Below the pieces are notes generated by a model, which had not been told where the DNA came from, did not search any database, and was given only the letters and a program-made list of their open reading frames with translations. Both the position numbers and the translations under genes were made by a program. 10,668 nt of DNA, from contig JAYSRE010000104.1 of NCBI GenBank assembly GCA_043721235.1, positions 1-10,668 of the forward strand. The letters run 5' to 3'. Shown piece after piece: positions 6,408-10,668 of this stretch; the stretch's first letter is position 1, and the number at the start of each line of letters is the position of its first letter. The DNA is from JAAFIP01 sp043721235. GTDB taxonomy: Bacteria > Pseudomonadota > Gammaproteobacteria > Burkholderiales > Burkholderiaceae_C.

Positions 6408-7094
6408 TCAACGGGCAATTTTGAAATTAAACAAGCCCGTACCCAAAGTACCCATCGCGCGCAGCCAGATAGGCAACAGCATTTCAACACCACGGCTGCT
6501 GGTAATGTCGCCCAAGTCCAGTATGTCTTTCCAGCCGAAAGATTGCAAAATGCCTTGCACTGTGTCCTTGGCCTGTGCGTCGTTTCCGCTCATAAAAACG
6601 GTGCTATCGCCAGCAGCGACTAACTTTGGGTTAACCATCACTCCTGCGCTCATAGTGTTAAGCGTTTTAACCACCCGCAAATTAGGAAATTGGGCCTGAA
6701 TCTGCTCGGCCAAGCCTGCACCAGCTGCGTCAGTACTGCGCGACATGGGCGGCATACCTTTGCTAAAGTCTAGATCGTTAGCAACATCCATCAGTACTTT
6801 GTTGCCTACACTGCCTGCTTTGGCTTGGGCTAGCACTTCTAACGATACGCCCCCACCGCTGGCGTTAATTAACAGGTCGCCAAACGCAACCGCTTGCGAA
6901 AATGCGCCTACACGCACAGCGGAGTGGTCTTTATGCCAAACGCCAAAACCGGGCATGCCGTAGGCATTGGGCTGCGTATTGGCCATAGATGCGCTGGGGT
7001 CACGCGTGCCGATCATCACTTCATGGCCCTTGCTAACTAGCGCAGCAGCCAGGGTTTGGCCGACCATGCCGGTACCTAAAATTGCGATTTTCAT
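6408..7094 (-). CDS. NADP-binding oxidoreductase of the F420-dependent NADP reductase-like (NpdG/Fno) family
   Basis: This 228-residue protein is a compact Rossmann-fold dehydrogenase. It opens with beta-strand MKIAILG and GTGMVG (residues 7-12), the dinucleotide-binding GxGxxG loop. The second strand ends in GTRDP (29-33), where Thr-Arg is the usual NADPH 2'-phosphate contact. A later segment, VVKTLNTMSAGVMVNP, and VFMSGNDAQAK match the same family. The family is named for coenzyme-F420 enzymes, but most relatives in proteobacteria, which generally do not make F420, act as NADPH-linked reductases of unknown substrate; F420 use here should not be assumed. A strong TAGGAG ribosome-binding site 7 bases before the ATG fixes the start. 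It is transcribed divergently from a LysR-type regulator across a 115-base region, the classic layout of a regulator and its target. Confidence 0.83.
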   Translation of the reverse strand: MKIAILGTGMVGQTLAAALVSKGHEVMIGTRDPSASMANTQPNAYGMPGFGVWHKDHSAVRVGAFSQAVAFGDLLINASGGGVSLEVLAQAKAGSVGNKVLMDVANDLDFSKGMPPMSRSTDAAGAGLAEQIQAQFPNLRVVKTLNTMSAGVMVNPKLVAAGDSTVFMSGNDAQAKDTVQGILQSFGWKDILDLGDITSSRGVEMLLPIWLRAMGTLGTGLFNFKIAR

Positions 7095-7142
7095 AATGAG
7101 CTCCTAAAAATTAAGGGGTTGTTGATGGGTTCAATTGTGGAC

Positions 7143-7170
7143 TTGTACAGAGCTTTAAAAAAGACATAAT
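7143..7170 (+). promoter_or_regulatory. possible promoter of the LysR gene
   Basis: TTGTAC (7143-7148) and CATAAT (7165-7170) are 16 bases apart, followed by a leader of about 33 bases to the ATG. The -10 box matches 5 of 6 consensus bases; the -35 box is poor apart from TTG. The call rests on these matches only. Confidence 0.3.
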
Positions 7171-7175
7171 CACTC

Positions 7176-7198
7176 ATAAGATTCACAACTTATAGTTG
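7176..7198. promoter_or_regulatory. overlapping inverted repeats in the divergent region, candidate LysR binding site
   Basis: ATAAG-N8-CTTAT (7176-7193) overlaps CAACT-TAT-AGTTG (7186-7198), 12-34 bases before the regulator's ATG and between the two divergent genes. LysR-type proteins usually bind such interrupted AT-rich dyads next to their own gene to control both directions. The placement is right, but the exact T-N11-A box is not unambiguous. Confidence 0.42.
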
Positions 7199-7209
7199 AA
7201 TATAAAACC

Positions 7210-8127
7210 ATGAAAAACCTGCAAACCACCCTGCCCGGCTTGATCAGCGCGGTGCAGGCGGCTGATAGCGGCAGCTTTACGGCAGCAGCCAAAGTGCTGA
7301 ACCTGACCCCTGCTGCCGTGAGCAAAAACGTAGCGGCGCTAGAAGCGTTGCTAAAGGTACGGCTGTTTAACCGCACCACGCGCCAGCTGTCACTGACCGA
7401 GGAAGGCAGAGCATTTATTACGCAAACACGCGAAGGCCTGGGCAGTTTAGAAGCGGCGGCGGTTCAGGCCACGCAGGGCCTGGTGCCGCAAGGTTGGGTG
7501 CGGATGAACTGCCCAGTAGGCTTTGGGCGGCGTTTTGTGCTGCCATTGCTGCCCGCGTTTTATGCACAGCACCCCCAAGTGCAGTTGGAACTGAATTTGA
7601 ACGACCAGAAGGTTGACTTGGTGCGCGAAGGTTTTGATGTGGGTATCCGCGGTGGCGCGCAGCCGCCAGAAGGCATGGTGGCGCGCAAAATTTGCAAGCT
7701 GAGCCCCGTGCTGGTGGCCACCCCACGCTATTTGAAGGCACGCGGCACCCCAACGCATTACAGCGAGCTGGCAAACCACGACCTGCTGCGGGTGAAATTT
7801 TTAACGGGATTGGTCACGCCGTGGTTGTTCAAGGACAAAAATAAACTGGTGGCACTGGAGGGACGGCCCAAGCTGCTGATCTCGGACCCCGAAGTGATTT
7901 TGGACGCAGCCTTGCTGCACATGGGCATTGCGCGTATGGGCCGCCACCATGCATTTGAGGCACTGCACAGCGGGGCTCTGGTAGAGGTGCTGCCACGCCA
8001 GCACCACAGCGGCGACACAAACATGACGCTGTTTTACCCGCACCGAGCAGGCTTAGCACCGCGTGTGCGGGTGCTGGTAGATTTTTTACAGGCGGAGTTG
8101 CCTAAAAATTCTGCGCTACAGGGTTAG
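7210..8127 (+). CDS. LysR-family transcriptional regulator
   Basis: This 305-residue DNA-binding regulator has an N-terminal winged helix-turn-helix: LISAVQAADSGSFTAAAKVL leads into the recognition helix around TPAAVSKNVAALE (33-45), and the wing is RLFNRTTRQLSLTEEG (51-66). A linker helix follows. From about residue 90 comes the two-lobed effector-binding domain, with GWVRMNCPVGFGRRFVLPLL and VDLVREGFDVGIRGG, as in the CrgA-like subgroup. It is divergent from the NADP oxidoreductase gene and is the obvious candidate to control it; the inducer is unknown. The ATG has no strong ribosome-binding site, but the spacing to the helix-turn-helix is normal. Its TAG stop overlaps the TAA stop of ubiA by four bases, tail to tail. 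Confidence 0.93.
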   Translation: MKNLQTTLPGLISAVQAADSGSFTAAAKVLNLTPAAVSKNVAALEALLKVRLFNRTTRQLSLTEEGRAFITQTREGLGSLEAAAVQATQGLVPQGWVRMNCPVGFGRRFVLPLLPAFYAQHPQVQLELNLNDQKVDLVREGFDVGIRGGAQPPEGMVARKICKLSPVLVATPRYLKARGTPTHYSELANHDLLRVKFLTGLVTPWLFKDKNKLVALEGRPKLLISDPEVILDAALLHMGIARMGRHHAFEALHSGALVEVLPRQHHSGDTNMTLFYPHRAGLAPRVRVLVDFLQAELPKNSALQG

Positions 8128-8981
8128 CGCAGCGCATGTGCCGCCACAATGCCGGCAAAAAAAGTAAAGCCCAACCAATGGTTGACCCGAAACGCGGTAA
8201 AACAAGCTTCGCGGGCACGGTGGCGAATCAAGGTGTAATGCCAAATTACCTGTGCCAATGCCCCCAAGGAAACTATTAAAAGTATAGCTACATGTACAGC
8301 ATTTACTTGGGCGATAAGCCAAATAGCCACGTAAATGGCATAAAACAGCATGATGGCAGTTACATCCCAGCGGCCCAGTGTGATGGCGGATGTTTTCATA
8401 CCCAGTTTGACATCATCGTCACGGTCGACCATGGCGTATTCAGTGTCGTAGGCCAGCACCCAAAACATATTGCCCAGCAGCAAAATCCAGGCTAGGGGCG
8501 GCACCTGCGCTTGCACTGCTGCAAACGCCATCGGTATGCCAAAACTAAACGCCAGGCCCAGCACCGCTTGGGGCATAGACACAAGCCGCTTGGCAAACGG
8601 GTAGGCAATAGCCATGGCCAGCGCTGCCAACGAGTAGCCTATGGTCAAAGAGTTGGTGGTGAGCACCAAGCCAAACGCACACAGCGCCAGCGCTGCGCCC
8701 AACAACAGCGCTTCGCGCTTGCCCACTTTGCCACTGGTTACGGGACGTCCTGCAGTGCGCTTGACGTGCTTGTCAAACTCAGCGTCAGCCACATCGTTCA
8801 CGCAGCAGCCCGCACTGCGCATGAGGATAGTGCCTAAGGTGAAAACACCCAGCAAATGCCAGCCCGGCCAGCCACCTGAAGCCATCCACAATGCCGACAG
8901 CGTAGGCCACAACAGCAGCAGCCAGCCCGCAGGACGGTTCCAGCGGACCAGGTCAAGGTACAAAGCGAGCTTGGCTTGCAT
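8124..8981 (-). CDS. ubiA: 4-hydroxybenzoate polyprenyltransferase (ubiquinone biosynthesis)
   Basis: This integral membrane enzyme attaches the polyprenyl tail to 4-hydroxybenzoate, an early committed step to ubiquinone. The 285 residues contain about eight or nine hydrophobic segments. Both Asp-rich Mg/diphosphate motifs are present: NDVADAEFD (62-70) and DTEYAMVD followed by RDDD (179-190). WNRPAGWLLLLWPT at the N-terminus and RTAGRPVTSG (75-84) are typical of UbiA. A TTG directly before the ATG would add one residue; the ATG at 8981 is preferred. The gene begins 21 bases after the stop of ssb on the same strand, so the two are probably one transcription unit. Its 3' end meets the LysR gene head-on with four shared bases, and no terminator lies between them. 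Confidence 0.95.
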   Translation of the reverse strand: MQAKLALYLDLVRWNRPAGWLLLLWPTLSALWMASGGWPGWHLLGVFTLGTILMRSAGCCVNDVADAEFDKHVKRTAGRPVTSGKVGKREALLLGAALALCAFGLVLTTNSLTIGYSLAALAMAIAYPFAKRLVSMPQAVLGLAFSFGIPMAFAAVQAQVPPLAWILLLGNMFWVLAYDTEYAMVDRDDDVKLGMKTSAITLGRWDVTAIMLFYAIYVAIWLIAQVNAVHVAILLIVSLGALAQVIWHYTLIRHRAREACFTAFRVNHWLGFTFFAGIVAAHALR

Positions 8982-9002
8982 CAATTGGCGAGCCTACCCC
9001 TT

Positions 9003-9503
9003 TTAAAACGGGATGTCGTCGTCCATGTCGTCAAAGCCACTGCCCGCCTTAGATGCTGCAGGCGCTGGGGCCGGTGCGGGCCGTGCTGCGGCTGGGCGCG
9101 AGGCAGGTGCGGGCGCGCGCGTGTAGCTGCCACCGCCGCCTTCATCACCCCCCGGTGCGCCTGCGCCTTGGCGGGTGCCCAGCAATTGCATTTCGGTGGC
9201 CACGATGTCGCAGGTGTTTTGCTCTAGCCCGTCTTTGTTGGTGAATTTGCCGTATTTGATGCGGCCTTCCACATACACGGGGTTGCCTTTTTTCAGGTAT
9301 TCGCCCGCAATCTCAGCCAAACGGTCAAAAAAGGTAACCCGGTGCCATTCGGTGCTTTCCACGTTCTCGCCGCTGGTTTTGTCTTTGCGGCGGGTGGTGG
9401 TGGCAATGCTGATATTGGCCACAGCCTGGCCCGAAGGCAGGTAACGAATCTCGGGGTCGCGTCCGCAATTGCCCATCAAAATAACTTTATTGACCGATGC
9501 CAT
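9003..9503 (-). CDS. ssb: single-stranded DNA-binding protein
   Basis: This 166-residue protein coats single-stranded DNA in replication, recombination and repair and recruits partners through its tail. Residues 1 to about 110 are the OB-fold: MASVNKVILMGNCGRDPEIR, SIATTTRRKD, TEWHRVTFFDRLAEIAGEYL, KGNPVYVEGRIKYGKF. A flexible linker of Gly and Ala/Pro repeats follows (about 111-155). The acidic tip ends in DDMDDDIPF, the conserved partner-binding peptide. The start has a GAAGGAC ribosome-binding site. No LexA box is seen upstream. An imperfect inverted repeat TATGCGT-N6-ACACATA (9523-9542, 6 of 7 pairs) and CATAAT hexamers on the coding strand lie just before the gene and may belong to its promoter. 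Confidence 0.97.
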   Translation of the reverse strand: MASVNKVILMGNCGRDPEIRYLPSGQAVANISIATTTRRKDKTSGENVESTEWHRVTFFDRLAEIAGEYLKKGNPVYVEGRIKYGKFTNKDGLEQNTCDIVATEMQLLGTRQGAGAPGGDEGGGGSYTRAPAPASRPAAARPAPAPAPAASKAGSGFDDMDDDIPF

Positions 9504-9542
9504 GGTGTGTTGTCCTTCAAATTATGCGTATTGGTACACATA

Positions 9543-9737
9543 TTATGGCTGGTTTAGTGCTCCGCTTACAGCAACGGTCAGTGTAAGCTTAGAGGCTTTG
9601 CTTCTCGGCATTCGCATCTGCAGATTGCTGGCGGTTTGCCCCACCACGGCGGTAAAGCCCAATAAGGTCATCAAAAGCAGGGTTGCATTCAATAAAAGCA
9701 CACCCATGCTTAGCCGCAAGAAGGCTAGTTTTGTCAA
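9543..9737 (-). CDS. candidate small hydrophobic protein upstream of ssb
   Basis: This frame of 64 codons starts at a TTG preceded at a 6-base spacing by AAGGAG, the strongest ribosome-binding site in this part of the window, and ends in TAA at 9545-9543. The product begins with a short basic stretch (TKLAFLRLS) and then a hydrophobic segment, MGVLLLNATLLLMTLLGFTAVVG in outline, long enough for one membrane helix or a signal peptide. It ends in a basic, Ser/Thr-rich tail. I recognise no family. It lies 39 bases upstream of ssb on the same strand. It could be a real small membrane peptide, or the remains of a larger membrane-protein gene: in many Burkholderiales a transporter gene lies just upstream of ssb. 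A chance frame cannot be excluded. Confidence 0.42.
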   Translation of the reverse strand: MTKLAFLRLSMGVLLLNATLLLMTLLGFTAVVGQTASNLQMRMPRSKASKLTLTVAVSGALNQP

Positions 9738-9840
9738 CGCCTGCTCCTTGCCCTGCAGGTGCGGTAAACACAGCTGCTGACCGTAACATTCACGTCATTG
9801 CCCCAATCGCAGTGTCTATGACCGGCTAGGCGTGCGCTCA

Positions 9841-9869
9841 TTCTTAGACCCGTAAGCTGGGGTGATAAT
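9841..9869 (+). promoter_or_regulatory. possible promoter giving a leaderless or near-leaderless transcript
   Basis: TTCTTA (9841-9846) and GATAAT (9864-9869) are 17 bases apart. The -10 box, matching 5 of 6 consensus bases, ends only 9 bases before the ATG, so transcription would begin at or within a few bases of the start codon. This fits the absence of a well-placed ribosome-binding site (a GGGGTGA lies too far up). The -35 box is poor. Confidence 0.35.
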
Positions 9870-9878
9870 GTTAAATTC

Positions 9879-10668
9879 ATGAGCCAACTACTAATTAAAG
9901 ACTATCTTAAACAGCTTGATCTGATCAAAAAGGTCAGCGGCAGCAACCGCGAAACGATTGTTCGTGAGGCGTTTAAAGACTTGCTCAAAGCCTGGGGCAA
10001 GCAGAATAAACTGACTTTTATTGCCGAATACGGCATGAAAACCAGTAGCAAGTCCAACATCTTTCTGGATGGAGCCTTGCTGCACGAGCTGCGCATGCCC
10101 CTAGGCTACTGGGAGGCCAAAGACGCTGATGATGACCTGGAGCTTGAGGTCAGCAAAAAATTCAAAAAAGGCTATCCCCAAGACAACATTATCTTCAGTG
10201 ACGATGCTACAGCTGTGCTGTGGCAAAACCGCCAAGAGGTGCTGCGCTGCGACATGACCGACACGCAGGCGCTGTCAAAGCTACTCAAACTGTTCTTCAG
10301 CTTTGAGCGGCCTGAAATTGCAGATTTTCGCGCCGCTGTAGCGCAGTTTAAAACCGACTTGCCAGCCGTACTAAAGGCGCTGCGCGAAATGATTGAGCTG
10401 GAAAACACCAAAAACGCCAAGTTCCGTGCAGCCGAAGCCAAATTTTTAATCCACGCGCAAGAGGCCATTAACCCCAGCTTGACCGATGCTGACGTGCGCG
10501 AAATGCTGATTCAGCACATATTGACAGAAGAAATCTTTGCTAAAGTATTTGACGACAGCGACTTTCACCAACACAACAACGTGGCCCGCGAACTGTATGC
10601 ATTAGAGGGCGCCTTTTTTACCGGAACACTAAAGAAAGACACCCTCAAAGGCCTGGAAACCTACTACG
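9879..10668 (+). CDS. N-terminal nuclease part of a Type ISP restriction-modification enzyme (3' end beyond the window)
   Basis: The frame is open from ATG 9879 to the right edge (263 codons). Type ISP enzymes (LlaGI/LlaBIII kind) are single chains of about 1,500 residues that join an Mrr-like nuclease, a translocase of two RecA folds, an N6-adenine methylase and a target-recognition domain; they cut unmodified foreign DNA. The visible part fits the nuclease and the following coupler: YLKQLDLIKKVSGSNRETIV (9-28), a conserved Glu50, Asp64 in FLDGALLHELR, then GYWEAKD with Glu79-x-Lys81, which together make a PD-(D/E)xK site. KKGYPQDNIIF (96-106) and SFERPEIADFRAAVAQFK further on are as I recall them from this family. 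Codons are visibly more A-rich than in ssb and ubiA, as is common in transferred defence genes. Whether the gene is intact cannot be seen. A stand-alone nuclease or a helicase-nuclease without methylase are alternatives. Confidence 0.8.
   Translation, partial: MSQLLIKDYLKQLDLIKKVSGSNRETIVREAFKDLLKAWGKQNKLTFIAEYGMKTSSKSNIFLDGALLHELRMPLGYWEAKDADDDLELEVSKKFKKGYPQDNIIFSDDATAVLWQNRQEVLRCDMTDTQALSKLLKLFFSFERPEIADFRAAVAQFKTDLPAVLKALREMIELENTKNAKFRAAEAKFLIHAQEAINPSLTDADVREMLIQHILTEEIFAKVFDDSDFHQHNNVARELYALEGAFFTGTLKKDTLKGLETYY

Larger units (their letters stand above)
9504..9878. other. 375-base divergent gap between ssb and the restriction-enzyme gene
   Basis: This is the divergent space between ssb (leftward) and the restriction-enzyme gene (rightward). 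Apart from the candidate small frame at 9543-9737 it holds the ssb leader with its inverted repeat and, at the right end, a possible promoter of the plus-strand gene. Between 9738 and 9840 I see no gene, tRNA or integrase attachment-like repeat. The junction between core and accessory DNA probably lies within this gap. Confidence 0.4.

Noticed and set aside
6134..6493. Minus-strand frame of 119 codons in the gap next to the oxidoreductase gene
   Set aside because: It overlaps the real gene out of frame, has an odd Cys/Trp/Arg-rich start and no ribosome-binding site.
6408..7094. Coenzyme F420 metabolism
   Set aside because: The enzyme belongs to an F420-named family, but no F420 biosynthesis gene is present and proteobacterial members generally use NADPH alone.
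8641..9006. Plus-strand frame of 121 codons
   Set aside because: Antisense shadow of ubiA.
9589..9789. Second minus-strand frame upstream of ssb
   Set aside because: It lacks a good ribosome-binding site and competes with the overlapping frame at 9543-9737, which has a strong one.
1..10668. CRISPR array, tRNA, rRNA, insertion sequence or integrase
   Set aside because: No regularly spaced repeats, cloverleaf, transposase frame or terminal inverted repeats were seen on reading both strands.

Overview
The window reads as a chromosomal segment of a betaproteobacterium of the order Burkholderiales, most like Comamonadaceae. Support comes from the adjacent ssb and ubiA genes, an SSB with a long Ala/Pro linker and a DDDIPF tip, LivK-type binding protein and LysR genes, and moderate-to-high G+C with many GCC/CTG/GGC codons. 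The genus cannot be fixed from this sequence alone. Apart from a LysR gene and a partial gene at the right edge, every gene lies on the minus strand.

Left part (1-4657): an envelope block. It holds an OmpW-type outer-membrane protein cut by the window edge, a GDSL/SGNH esterase lipoprotein directly upstream of it (probably co-transcribed), a 550-base stretch with no convincing gene but a perfect 20-bp palindrome, a lipoprotein with a C-terminal galactose-binding-like domain, and the periplasmic D-Ala-D-Ala carboxypeptidase/endopeptidase DacB (PBP4).

Middle part (4717-8127): a LivK-type amino-acid/amide ABC substrate-binding protein stands without any permease or ATPase genes and ends in a clear intrinsic terminator. 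A 461-base gap with a LacI-like inverted repeat and a short CCTTG repeat follows. Next is a divergent pair: an NADP-dependent oxidoreductase of the F420-reductase-like family and a LysR regulator that probably controls it.

Right part (8124-10668): ubiA (ubiquinone biosynthesis) sits 21 bases behind ssb (single-strand DNA-binding protein). ubiA converges on the LysR gene with a 4-base overlap of the two stop codons. Upstream of ssb is a candidate 64-residue membrane peptide with a strong ribosome-binding site and a TTG start. Beyond it, on the plus strand, begins a gene whose first 263 codons match the nuclease end of Type ISP single-polypeptide restriction-modification enzymes. This is the strongest sign of accessory (defence) DNA here. 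The methylase, helicase and target-recognition parts would lie outside the window, so nothing can be said about whether a new system is present.
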